From Proteiniphilum sp. UBA5267 (GTDB lineage Bacteria; Bacteroidota; Bacteroidia; Bacteroidales; Dysgonomonadaceae): a stretch of DNA of 56,258 nucleotides. Location of the stretch: positions 12,317 through 68,574 of the forward strand of contig DHTF01000039.1 in NCBI GenBank assembly GCA_002411515.1. The letters run 5' to 3'. Positions 26,605 through 34,735 of this stretch are shown here, one piece after another. Positions within the stretch are counted from its first letter, which is position 1. The number at the start of each line of letters is the position of its first letter. The position numbers were made by a program, and so were the translations under genes. The notes under the pieces are model-generated. The model was not told the origin of the DNA. It saw nothing but the letters and a program-made list of their open reading frames with translations, and ran no database searches.

Positions 26605-27954
26605 ATGCAGACAGAGAACGCCATAGATAAAAAACTATTTATAGAAACTTACGGCTGCCAGATGAATGTGGCAGACAGCGAGGTTGTTGCCTCCATCATG
26701 GAAATGGATGGCTACACCCTCACCGACAACGACAAGGATGCCGATGCCATTTTTGTGAACACCTGTTCTATCAGGGAGAATGCCGAGCAAAAGGTCATAC
26801 AACGACTGGAATACTTCAATTCGTTGAAAAGGAAACGAAAAGACCATCTCATCGTGGGGGTACTGGGGTGCATGGCCGAACGGGCAAAATCGGAACTGAT
26901 CGATCGCCACCATGTGGATGTGGTGGTGGGTCCCGATGCCTACCTCGATCTCCCTAACCTGGTGGGTGCCGCTGAGCGGGGAGAGAAGGCCATGAACATT
27001 GAACTCTCCAAAACGGAAACCTACAAAGACGTGATTCCGCTGAAGATGGAGGGAAGCAACATATCCGGTTACATTTCCATCATGCGTGGGTGCGACAAGT
27101 TTTGTCACTACTGCATCGTACCCTTCACCAGGGGACGCGAAAGAAGCCGAGAGCCGGAGAGCATCCTCAATGAGTTGCGTGTCATGCGGGAAAAGGGCTT
27201 CAGGGAAGCCATCCTGTTGGGACAGAATGTAAATTCATACCGCTACCATGATGGCGAACAAACAGTCGGCTTTCACGAACTGCTGGCCATGGTGGCAGAA
27301 GAAGCACCCGGGATGCGCATCCGGTTCACCACCTCCCACCCTTGGGACATGAACAACGAAACACTGGAGACCATCGCCCGATACGAGAACTTGTGTAACT
27401 ATATCCACCTGCCTGTACAATCGGGCAGCTCACGCATGCTAAAACTGATGAACCGCCGTTACAACAGGGAATGGTATCTCGAGAGAATCGACGCCATCAA
27501 GCGGATTATACCAGGCTGTGGCCTCTCGACCGACATCATGTGTGGTTTTCACTCCGAGACCGAAGCCGACCATCAGGATACACTCTCGCTGATGCGGGAG
27601 GTGGGATTCGATTCTGCTTTTATGTTCAAGTACTCGGAACGACCGGGCACCTACGCGGCAAAAAAGCTGGAGGACAACATCCCCGAGGAGGTCAAAAACC
27701 GACGTCTGCAGGAGATCATCGACCTGCAGCTGGAGCTATCGCGTAAAAGCAACGAGATGGACATGGGAAAGGAATTTACGATACTGACAGAGGGTTTTTC
27801 CAAACGATCACGGGAACAACTTTTTGGTCGCACCGACCAGAACAAGGTGGTCATTTTTGACAAGAAACAGCATCGCATCGGTGAATTTGTGAAGGTCAGG
27901 ATAACTGGTTTTACACCTGCCACACTGTTGGGAACTGCTCTCGATGCCGAATAA
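26605..27954 (+). CDS. miaB: tRNA-2-methylthio-N6-dimethylallyladenosine synthase
   Basis: Radical-SAM methylthiotransferase that adds a methylthio group to i6A37 in tRNAs reading UNN codons. It has 449 residues. The N-terminal UPF0004 domain supplies three cluster cysteines (YGCQMNVADSE, NTCSIRENAE, GVLGCMAER). The radical-SAM motif is CDKFCHYCIVP, and a C-terminal TRAM domain covers residues ~385-447. It carries two [4Fe-4S] clusters. It is transcribed alone. An AGGAGG at 26571 is 28 bases from the start codon, too far for a Shine-Dalgarno role. Confidence 0.97.
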   Translation: MQTENAIDKKLFIETYGCQMNVADSEVVASIMEMDGYTLTDNDKDADAIFVNTCSIRENAEQKVIQRLEYFNSLKRKRKDHLIVGVLGCMAERAKSELIDRHHVDVVVGPDAYLDLPNLVGAAERGEKAMNIELSKTETYKDVIPLKMEGSNISGYISIMRGCDKFCHYCIVPFTRGRERSREPESILNELRVMREKGFREAILLGQNVNSYRYHDGEQTVGFHELLAMVAEEAPGMRIRFTTSHPWDMNNETLETIARYENLCNYIHLPVQSGSSRMLKLMNRRYNREWYLERIDAIKRIIPGCGLSTDIMCGFHSETEADHQDTLSLMREVGFDSAFMFKYSERPGTYAAKKLEDNIPEEVKNRRLQEIIDLQLELSRKSNEMDMGKEFTILTEGFSKRSREQLFGRTDQNKVVIFDKKQHRIGEFVKVRITGFTPATLLGTALDAE

Positions 27955-28101
27955 TCAGCAACAGATAATGGAAATTTGTCAAAACATTTTTTGCCTTACA
28001 AACGTTTTACTTTCATAAGAGCCTCAAACGGACTGATAATGAGGTTTACATTGAATAAACCATCAACAGTGTAAAAATATTCACCATTAAACGCAAAAGT
28101 T

Positions 28102-28344
28102 ATGAAATCAGAAGCAAAATTACTATTAGGTTTGGGAATTGGCATCGCACTGGGCGCTGCAGTAGGTTATATTATGGGAACCGACAAAAAAGAAGAATGG
28201 CTGGAACAAGCCAATGAACTAGCCGACAAAATTAAAGCAAATGTCAAGGCAGCCGTATACAAAGGCAAGAGCGAAGTCCACGACTTAAAGGAAGACATCG
28301 ACGACATTGCTGAAATTGCAAAGAAAGAACTCGCGAAACAATAA
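28102..28344 (+). CDS. YtxH-like small membrane protein
   Basis: 80 residues with one N-terminal membrane helix containing Gly-rich packing (GLGIGIALGAAVGYIMG, ~10-26), then a charged amphipathic helix (KKEEWLEQANELADKIKANV...). The pattern matches the YtxH family of stress-associated small proteins. It is first of three closely spaced genes (25 bases, then a 1-base overlap) encoding envelope proteins. Confidence 0.75.
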   Translation: MKSEAKLLLGLGIGIALGAAVGYIMGTDKKEEWLEQANELADKIKANVKAAVYKGKSEVHDLKEDIDDIAEIAKKELAKQ

Positions 28345-28369
28345 TTGATGCTCAAACACCCGGGAAACG

Positions 28370-28744
28370 ATGGAAGAAAAAAAAGTAAGTACGTTGTTCG
28401 AGGAGATGCGAAAAGACATATCCAACTTTATCAACAGCACCCTTGAACTCGGAAAACTGGAAGTGTTTGAAAAGATCAGCCTGAGTGCATCGGCAATCGT
28501 GTATGGCCTCATGCTGGGCAGTGCCCTGGTGATTGCCCTATTGTTTATCCTGGTTACCGCCGGGCTTTATTTGGGTGAGATGCTGCAGAGCTACTGGATG
28601 GGATTCGGAATTGTAGCTGCGTTCACCTTGCTGATTACAATCATCATACTCATCGTAGGGGGGCCGTTCAAGAAAAAATTCACCAGCCGTGTTGTCCGTT
28701 TTCTCATGAAGAACGACGACAATGATGGAAAAAACAGCAAATAA
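28370..28744 (+). CDS. Holin-X-like (phage holin superfamily III fold) membrane protein
   Basis: 124 residues. The cytoplasmic N-terminal helix ends in LEVFEKISLSASAIVYGLML, followed by two membrane segments (~43-65 and ~76-98) and a basic C-terminus. This is the architecture of the Actinobacterial Holin-X/YqjE-like family, which is chromosomal and not a phage lysis gene. It is second of the three-gene cluster, between the YtxH-like gene and an uncharacterised gene; in other bacteria YtxH/YqjD, YqjE and YqjK-like genes are often grouped and stress-induced. Confidence 0.7.
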   Translation: MEEKKVSTLFEEMRKDISNFINSTLELGKLEVFEKISLSASAIVYGLMLGSALVIALLFILVTAGLYLGEMLQSYWMGFGIVAAFTLLITIIILIVGGPFKKKFTSRVVRFLMKNDDNDGKNSK

Positions 28745-29127
28745 TGAGTACCTACAAATTAACTCCGCTTGAAGAACTGCGTTTGGAAAAGAAACGATTG
28801 AGGGAAGAACGGGCTATTGCCAGCCGACGTCTATCTTATCAATTACAGTACCTGAACAACAACTGGGGATCGATGCTTACCAAGGAGGTGACATCATCCT
28901 TCAAGACGAAATTTGCTGAAACAGTGGATAATTTATCGAATGGCTCTTCCAGTTCCGTGACACCGTTTATCACCAGGAAGGCCAATCCCTTGTTAAACTT
29001 TGCCGTAGCGAACCTGCCATTGATAGGTTCCCTCGCTTGGGGTGTAGCAAAACCGGCCCTACTTGCCTTTGCAGCAAAAAAAGTAACCTCGTTCCTGTTT
29101 GGGAGAAAAAGAAGGTTGAAACGATAA
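28744..29127 (+). CDS. Hypothetical protein, third gene of the YtxH/holin-like cluster
   Basis: 127 residues; its ATG overlaps the preceding stop by one base (TAATG). A charged N-terminal helix (ELRLEKKRLREERAIASRRL) is followed by a Ser/Thr-rich linker and a C-terminal hydrophobic segment (~93-115) ending in basic FGRKRRLKR. The position and the helix, membrane, basic-tail layout resemble YqjK-like partners. I do not recognise a named family. Confidence 0.7.
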   Translation: MSTYKLTPLEELRLEKKRLREERAIASRRLSYQLQYLNNNWGSMLTKEVTSSFKTKFAETVDNLSNGSSSSVTPFITRKANPLLNFAVANLPLIGSLAWGVAKPALLAFAAKKVTSFLFGRKRRLKR

Positions 29128-29143
29128 ATCCCGATGGATATAA

Positions 29144-31426
29144 TCAAAGAGCAGATCGGTGGACGGTGCTTACACCGTCCACTTTTGCTATCTTGGTACA
29201 GAGTTGATTCACCTCCTCGGCACTGTGCACATGCAAGTGGAAGAGACCTTCGAAGATGCCATCTTTGGAAGACACATTTACACTCTGGATATTCACCACC
29301 ACATCTTCGGCCAGCTTGGCTAGGATGGTGCTGAGAATGCCTATGCGGTCGATCCCGGTGAAGGCAATGGAGGCAAGAAATGAATATTGCCGATAATCGC
29401 CCCAGGCCACCGCAATGATGCGATCACCAAAGCTCGACTTCAGCTTCAGTCCCGTCTGACAGGAGCGCTTGTGCACCTCCACCTCCTCCTTTTCCGTGAC
29501 ATACCCAAACACATCGTCACCCGGCAGCGGGTTGCAGCATGCCGGCACAATGAAATTCTTCCGAAACTTCACTTCAGTGAGCTGGTAAACCTCTTTCAGG
29601 TTTATTTTCGACTTCTCCGGTTCGAGGGAGAACGGGGCTGGCTCCACCTCTTTCTTTTCACTCCGCGTATCCGGCGAAGACTTCTTGATGGCGCTCATGG
29701 CCTGCTTCATATACCGTACAAACAGGTTATCCTGCTTCTCCGGTACCTCTTTGATCTTGAAGAAAGCATTCTTGTTGGCGGGAAGGGAGACATCGTTATT
29801 CCCGATCATGAAGTACAAATCCTCCTTATTATCAGCCTTGTAGGACTGGAGGATTTTATTCAACAGCGTATTTTCAATGGGCTCGTTGTTGAACAGTTCA
29901 TCAAGCATATTCTTGCCATTCTCGGCTATGCGGCGCCTTTGCCGGCGTAAGGAGGCCTCGATCTTTGTGCGAGCCTTCGCCGTGGTCACAAAGTTGAGCC
30001 ATTCCGGCTGGGGGGTGACTGACTGTGAAGTGAGTATCTCAATTTGATCACCACTGCGCAGCTGCTGGCTCAGTGGTGCCAGCGTATGGTTTACCTTGGC
30101 TCCCAGGCAATGGTCACCAATGCGGGTGTGGATGGTATAAGCAAAATCGAGTGCTGTGGCGCCCTGGGGTAGTGTTTTTATTTCCCCCTTGGGAGTAAAT
30201 ACAAAGATCTCGGAGGAGAAAAGGTTCATCTTCACCGTATCCAGGAAGTCGATGGCATTGGGATTGGGGTTGGAAAGAATCTCCTGAATGGTTTTCAGCC
30301 ACTTATCCAGTTCGTTGTCTTCTTCGATCCTGTTTTCCTTGTATTTCCAGTGGGCAGCAAAGCCTTTTTCGGCAATATCATCCATTCGACGACTTCTGAT
30401 CTGTATCTCGATCCACTTGCCGTCAGGCCCCATTACTGTAAGGTGAAGAGCCTGGTAACCATTGGCTTTGGGGTGACTCACCCAGTCACGGATACGGTCG
30501 GGACGAAGCTTATAGATATCGGTGATGGCAGAATAGATGTCCCAGCACTGTTTCTTTTCATCTATCCCGTCGTTTATTTCAAAGATAATGCGCACAGCAA
30601 AAAGATCATACACCTCGTTGAATTCGATGCCCTTGTTCTGCATCTTGTTCCAGATGGAATATACCGATTTCACACGGGCCCGCATCTCGTAGGTGATACC
30701 CATTTTATCCAGGGCTTTGACTACAGGCACGGCAAAATGTTCATAAATCTTGTTCCGTTCGGGAGCTGTCTCCTCAATCTTCCTGCTGAGATCGGCAAAA
30801 GCCTCGGGGTGTTCATATTTGAAGCAGAGCTCTTCCAACTCGGTCTTGATGGCAAACAAACCAAGCCGGTGAGCCAGTGGAGCATAAATATAGAGTGTTT
30901 CGCCGGTAATCTTGAATTGCTTCGTGGGGGCCATGGAAGAAAGCGTGCGCATGTTGTGCAACCTGTCGGCTATCTTAATCAGAATCACACGGATATCGTC
31001 GGACATGGTGAGCAGCAGCTTTCGGAAATTCTCCGCCTGTGCCGAGACATTCTCGCCAAACATGCCACTCGATATTTTGGTCAGCCCATCCACAATCTGC
31101 GCAATCTTATCACCAAACAGGGCCCGGATATCTTCGACCGTATAATCGGTATCCTCAACTACATCGTGCAACAACGAAGCACAAATGGAAGTCGAGCCCA
31201 GCCCCATCTCTTTGGAGACAATGCGGGCTACAGCCAGCGGATGCATGATATAGGGTTCACCCGAACGCCGCCGGGCGCCTTTGTGTGCCTCCCTTGCCAT
31301 GTTAAAGGCACGGGTGATGACATCCACCTTCCGCCGGTGATTGGAATTCAGGTAATCTTGTAGCAACCTCTGGAACTCCTCGTCAATCATCTGTTCTTCC
31401 AGACTCTGTTTATCTTCGTCACTCAT
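29144..31426 (-). CDS. relA: Bifunctional (p)ppGpp synthetase/hydrolase (Rel/Spo)
   Basis: Makes and degrades the alarmone (p)ppGpp. The ATG at 31426 gives 760 residues; a TTG 15 bases upstream is less likely. In order: an HD hydrolase domain with LLHDVVEDTDYT and IKIADRLHNMRTL intact, so hydrolysis is predicted; a synthetase domain with HPKANGYQALHLTV and EIQIRSRRMDDIAEKG; a TGS domain (IFVFTPKGEIKTLPQGATAL); a zinc-finger/CC region (VPACCNPLPGDDV); and a C-terminal ACT domain. Its last codons contain an intrinsic terminator used by the convergent cluster. Confidence 0.95.
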   Translation of the reverse strand: MSDEDKQSLEEQMIDEEFQRLLQDYLNSNHRRKVDVITRAFNMAREAHKGARRRSGEPYIMHPLAVARIVSKEMGLGSTSICASLLHDVVEDTDYTVEDIRALFGDKIAQIVDGLTKISSGMFGENVSAQAENFRKLLLTMSDDIRVILIKIADRLHNMRTLSSMAPTKQFKITGETLYIYAPLAHRLGLFAIKTELEELCFKYEHPEAFADLSRKIEETAPERNKIYEHFAVPVVKALDKMGITYEMRARVKSVYSIWNKMQNKGIEFNEVYDLFAVRIIFEINDGIDEKKQCWDIYSAITDIYKLRPDRIRDWVSHPKANGYQALHLTVMGPDGKWIEIQIRSRRMDDIAEKGFAAHWKYKENRIEEDNELDKWLKTIQEILSNPNPNAIDFLDTVKMNLFSSEIFVFTPKGEIKTLPQGATALDFAYTIHTRIGDHCLGAKVNHTLAPLSQQLRSGDQIEILTSQSVTPQPEWLNFVTTAKARTKIEASLRRQRRRIAENGKNMLDELFNNEPIENTLLNKILQSYKADNKEDLYFMIGNNDVSLPANKNAFFKIKEVPEKQDNLFVRYMKQAMSAIKKSSPDTRSEKKEVEPAPFSLEPEKSKINLKEVYQLTEVKFRKNFIVPACCNPLPGDDVFGYVTEKEEVEVHKRSCQTGLKLKSSFGDRIIAVAWGDYRQYSFLASIAFTGIDRIGILSTILAKLAEDVVVNIQSVNVSSKDGIFEGLFHLHVHSAEEVNQLCTKIAKVDGVSTVHRSAL
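29159..29186 (+). terminator. Intrinsic terminator inside the 3' end of the Rel gene
   Basis: GTGGACGGTG (29159-29168) and CACCGTCCAC (29173-29182) form a perfect 10-bp stem with a CTTA loop, followed by TTTT (29183-29186). It terminates the plus-strand YtxH cluster, whose last stop codon is at 29125-29127. The same bases are the final codons (VDGVSTVH) of the convergent Rel gene, so coding sequence doubles as terminator. The minus strand lacks a T-run here. Confidence 0.88.
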
Positions 31427-31599
31427 AGGATGGTTCGACAATTTTAAAGCCGTAACGTTTAAAGTGAACGAAATTACAAATAAATCAGCAGATAAATTGA
31501 AACATCTCGCTATTTTTTATGTGGCGAAGCTCCCTCCCTCTGAAAACGATTCTTGTTTTTCACCCTCCCCTTGTATAGTGTTTAAAAGAGAGGCGAGTC

Positions 31600-31630
31600 C
31601 TTGTTTATTGCAGAAAAAGATGTACCTTTG
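31600..31630 (+). promoter_or_regulatory. Promoter of the thiamine uptake operon
   Basis: CTTG at 31600-31603, a 19-base spacer and TACCTTTG at 31623-31630. The -7 box is consensus and the -33 box has one mismatch. Transcription would start near 31637, at the first bases of the TPP riboswitch. Confidence 0.7.
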
Positions 31631-31633
31631 CCC

Positions 31634-31713
31634 TTCAACAGGGGTGCCCAAATTTAACGGGCTGAGATCATACCCAATCACCTGATCCGGATAATGCCGG
31701 CGTAGGGAAATAA
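31634..31713 (+). promoter_or_regulatory. TPP riboswitch (THI element)
   Basis: All conserved blocks of the TPP aptamer are present in order: GGGGTGCC (31641-31648), CTGAGA (31662-31667), ACCTGATC (31680-31687), GGATAATGCC (31689-31698) and GCGTAGGGA (31700-31708). It lies about 125 bases before the TonB-dependent receptor start and should repress thiamine uptake when TPP is plentiful. Confidence 0.97.
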
Positions 31714-31786
31714 AAGTGCTCACAAATAGGTGACGCTTTCTATGGTATATATCTTACATTATTCCCCTTTTTTATTTCACGAACCA

Positions 31787-31828
31787 GATGCGCAATGCTC
31801 CAGCCCGCTGCTGTCAGCATGATGCATC
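31787..31828 (+). promoter_or_regulatory. Hairpin between riboswitch and receptor start (candidate expression platform)
   Basis: GATGC (31787-31791) pairs with GCATC (31824-31828) and ATGCT (31795-31799) with AGCAT (31816-31820), separated by a 3x3 internal loop and closed by a 16-base loop. No T-run follows, so it is not a terminator. It ends 10 bases before the start codon and could hide the initiation region in the TPP-bound state. Confidence 0.5.
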
Positions 31829-31838
31829 CTAAAACTCT

Positions 31839-34121
31839 ATGAAAATGAAAAAGGTTTTCTTATTGTCCATGCTGATAAGCTTATCAGCTACAGGTTATCA
31901 ACTAGCAGCCAATTCCGGCGCTGCATCTCCTGAGAAAACGGATGTCAAAGTAGCATCCCCCGACAGTCTCAATCACATTCAACTCGAAGAACTGGTCGTT
32001 TCCGGTACAAGAGCAGGAACCAACACACCGGTCTCCTACTCCAACATCGCTGCATCGGATATCAAAAAGCAGAATGCGGCAAGAAATATCCCTGCTATTC
32101 TGCAGAATACCCCATCGCTGGTATCTTTTACGGAGGATGGACTGGGTGTAGGCAACACCTACTTCCGGATACGAGGGACCGACGCAACCCGCATCAACGT
32201 CACCCTCAACGGAATGCCACTTAACAATCCCGAGAGCCAGGAGGTATTCTGGGTGAACCTGCCAGACCTCTCCAACTCGCTGCAAAACATCCAGATACAA
32301 CGTGGTGTGGGTACCTCCACCAATGGTTCGGCAGCTTTTGGCGCCAGCATCTCCCTACAGACGGCCGGTGCTCGCTCCGAGAGCTATGGGGAAGCATCCA
32401 CTGCGGTGGGAAGTTACGGTACCTTCCTCTCGCACATCGCCGCCGGCACAGGGATCTTAGAGAACGGACTCTCTTTCGATGCCCGCTTCTCGCGTGTGCT
32501 GGGTGATGGCTATGTGCGCAACGGCAACGTGAATCACACCAACCTCTATGCTGCCATATCGCACTATACCGACCGGCAACTGATCCGGTTGAGTTACCTG
32601 AAAGGGGTGCAGCACACCGGCATCACGTGGGAAGGTGTCTCCGAAAAACAGATGGAGGATCCGCAATATGGGCGCCGGTATAACCCGGCGGGAGAGTATG
32701 AGGATGAAGCGGGTAACCGGCTTTACTACGACAACGAAACAGACAATTACTACTCCGACATTCTGCAGCTCACACTCACGCGGGAGCTCAGCTCTTCTCT
32801 TGTGGTAAACGGGGGACTCAGCTACAATTACGGCTATGGTTATTATGAGAACTACAAGGAGGACAACGAATTCTCCGATTTTGGCCTCCCGGCGCAGACA
32901 CTGGATGGGGTAACCTACGAGCAAAGTGACTTTATCCGGCGCAAGCTGATGGAAAATGATTATTATGTGGCCAACCTGGGACTCAACTACACCCAAAAAA
33001 GGCTGAAGATAACCCTGGGCGGAATGTATAGCTACTATGACGGAGACCATTTCGGCCGACTTCCATGGATAAAGTTCAATCAATCTGTAGCAGAAAACCA
33101 TGAATGGTATCGCAACGTGGGAAGGAAATCGGAAATAAATCTGTTTGCCAAAGCCGATTATCAATTGAATGAACTACTTTCTTTTTTCGGCGATCTGCAA
33201 TACAGAGGGATAAATTATAAGTTCACCGGAATGGACGATGATCTGATGGATATCACCGGGGAATTTAACTATCACTTTCTGAACCCCAAAGCGGGCGTCA
33301 ATCTCAACCTGAACGAGCGTAGCCGGCTTTATGCTTCCGCAGCAGTGGGTCAGCGTGAGCCGTTGCGCACCGACTTGAAGGATGGCATCAAGGGAGAGTC
33401 GGTGACTCCCATACAGCCGGAGCGTATGACAGATTATGAGCTGGGTTATCGGTATCACAGCGCGGAAGGGCTGCAACTGGGAGCAAACGTATATTTCATG
33501 GATTACCACAATCAGATGGTGCAGACAGGGAAGCTGAACGATGTGGGTTACAAGCTGATGGAAAATGTGAAAGAGAGCTACCGTGCCGGACTGGAGCTGG
33601 AGGCTGCTGTTCCTTTGTGGGAAAACAAAATCAGAATTGACGGCAACGCCACTTTCAGCAGGAATAAAATTAAAAATTATGTGGCCTGGTTCGACCGGTA
33701 CGACAATCAGAACGACTGGGGATGGGTAGGTCAGGTGTCGGAAGCGTACGGAACCACCGACATCTCCTTCTCTCCCAACCTGGTCGGTGCAGCGGGTATA
33801 ACCTGGCAACCCACATCGGCACTCTATCTGAACCTGGTGGGAAAATATGTGGGCAAACAGTATATGGACAATACCTCCAATGAGGCCAAATCGATCGATC
33901 CCTATTTCGTGAGCAACATCTCGGCAGGTTATACTTTTAAGAAGAGTACGATTGGCACCTTCAACCTGCAGGTTTTCGTGAACAACCTCTTTAACAGGGA
34001 GTACGTGGCCAACGGATGGGCAGCGACCGACACCTTTGCCGACGGCAGCAGCATTCACTGGATCGGCTATTATCCGCAAGCCACACGCAACTTCATGGCG
34101 CGACTCACTCTTTCATTTTAA
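31839..34121 (+). CDS. TonB-dependent outer-membrane receptor, predicted thiamine transporter
   Basis: Outer-membrane active transporter of 760 residues. It has a signal peptide (residues ~1-26), a TonB-box-like segment (LEELVVSGTRA, ~49-59), and a plug domain (~65-170) with YFRIRGTDATRINVTLNGMP and VGTSTNGSAAFGASI. A 22-strand barrel follows, ending in an aromatic residue (MARLTLSF), as outer-membrane insertion requires. The TPP riboswitch upstream and the PnuT gene 6 bases downstream identify the substrate as thiamine or a derivative; this arrangement was predicted by comparative genomics for Bacteroidota. It is not a SusC protein: no carboxypeptidase-like extension and no SusD partner. Confidence 0.92.
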   Translation: MKMKKVFLLSMLISLSATGYQLAANSGAASPEKTDVKVASPDSLNHIQLEELVVSGTRAGTNTPVSYSNIAASDIKKQNAARNIPAILQNTPSLVSFTEDGLGVGNTYFRIRGTDATRINVTLNGMPLNNPESQEVFWVNLPDLSNSLQNIQIQRGVGTSTNGSAAFGASISLQTAGARSESYGEASTAVGSYGTFLSHIAAGTGILENGLSFDARFSRVLGDGYVRNGNVNHTNLYAAISHYTDRQLIRLSYLKGVQHTGITWEGVSEKQMEDPQYGRRYNPAGEYEDEAGNRLYYDNETDNYYSDILQLTLTRELSSSLVVNGGLSYNYGYGYYENYKEDNEFSDFGLPAQTLDGVTYEQSDFIRRKLMENDYYVANLGLNYTQKRLKITLGGMYSYYDGDHFGRLPWIKFNQSVAENHEWYRNVGRKSEINLFAKADYQLNELLSFFGDLQYRGINYKFTGMDDDLMDITGEFNYHFLNPKAGVNLNLNERSRLYASAAVGQREPLRTDLKDGIKGESVTPIQPERMTDYELGYRYHSAEGLQLGANVYFMDYHNQMVQTGKLNDVGYKLMENVKESYRAGLELEAAVPLWENKIRIDGNATFSRNKIKNYVAWFDRYDNQNDWGWVGQVSEAYGTTDISFSPNLVGAAGITWQPTSALYLNLVGKYVGKQYMDNTSNEAKSIDPYFVSNISAGYTFKKSTIGTFNLQVFVNNLFNREYVANGWAATDTFADGSSIHWIGYYPQATRNFMARLTLSF

Positions 34122-34126
34122 AACTT

Positions 34127-34735
34127 ATGCAAACCATCGAAATAATCGGCGCCGTCATTGGACTGCTTTATTTGTACCTGGAGTATAAAGCCAACAAATG
34201 GTTGTGGCCGGTGGGCGTCGTGATGCCGGTGGTTTACGTATGGATCTTCTTCCAGAGCAAGTTTTATGCCGATATGGGGGTCAACATCTACTACTTCTTT
34301 GCCAGCATCTATGGTTGGATATACTGGACACGGCATAAACAAGAGGAAGACGTGGAGCTACCCGTCACCCACATGCCGTGGCGGCATCTGTTACCACTCA
34401 CGGTGGTGGGTGTAGCTCTTTTTACTGCGATCGCTTTTATACTCGTGCGATATACCGACAGCCCCGTTCCGTATGGCGACAGCTTCACCACTTCCCTGAG
34501 CATCCTCGGGATGTGGCTGCTGGCCCGCAAACATGTGGAGCAGTGGCTGTTTTGGTTTGTGGTCAATGTAGCCTCCTGCGGGCTCTATCTCTGGAAGGGG
34601 CTCTACCCTACCTCCGTCCTCTTTGCCATCTATTCGGTAATCTCCATCATGGGCTATTTTAAATGGAAACGGATGGTGCAGCCTCAGCCCACAATGGCAT
34701 CGGTCAGTTCATCGATGGAGAAACCTGCGAAGTAG
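34127..34735 (+). CDS. pnuT: PnuC-family thiamine transporter (PnuT)
   Basis: Inner-membrane facilitator of 202 residues with about seven hydrophobic segments. Family landmarks include LYLYLEYKANKWLWPVGVV, YFFASIYGWIYW and an aromatic-rich late region, FWFVVNVASCGLYLWKG. PnuC homologues next to TPP riboswitches transport thiamine, which is then trapped by pyrophosphorylation. The start ATG at 34127 is 6 bases after the receptor stop, so the two form one operon. Its last 52 bases overlap the end of the convergent lipoate ligase gene. The usual third gene, thiamine pyrophosphokinase, lies 10 kb away at 45002. Confidence 0.93.
   Translation: MQTIEIIGAVIGLLYLYLEYKANKWLWPVGVVMPVVYVWIFFQSKFYADMGVNIYYFFASIYGWIYWTRHKQEEDVELPVTHMPWRHLLPLTVVGVALFTAIAFILVRYTDSPVPYGDSFTTSLSILGMWLLARKHVEQWLFWFVVNVASCGLYLWKGLYPTSVLFAIYSVISIMGYFKWKRMVQPQPTMASVSSSMEKPAK

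Noticed and set aside
28370..28744. Holin-like protein as evidence for a prophage
   Set aside because: No other phage gene, integrase or attachment site is nearby. The family is a chromosomal membrane-protein family, and the neighbours are housekeeping genes.
31839..34121. TonB-dependent receptor as part of a polysaccharide utilisation locus
   Set aside because: There is no SusD-like lipoprotein, no carboxypeptidase-like N-terminal extension and no glycoside hydrolase beside it. The TPP riboswitch and PnuT gene point to thiamine.
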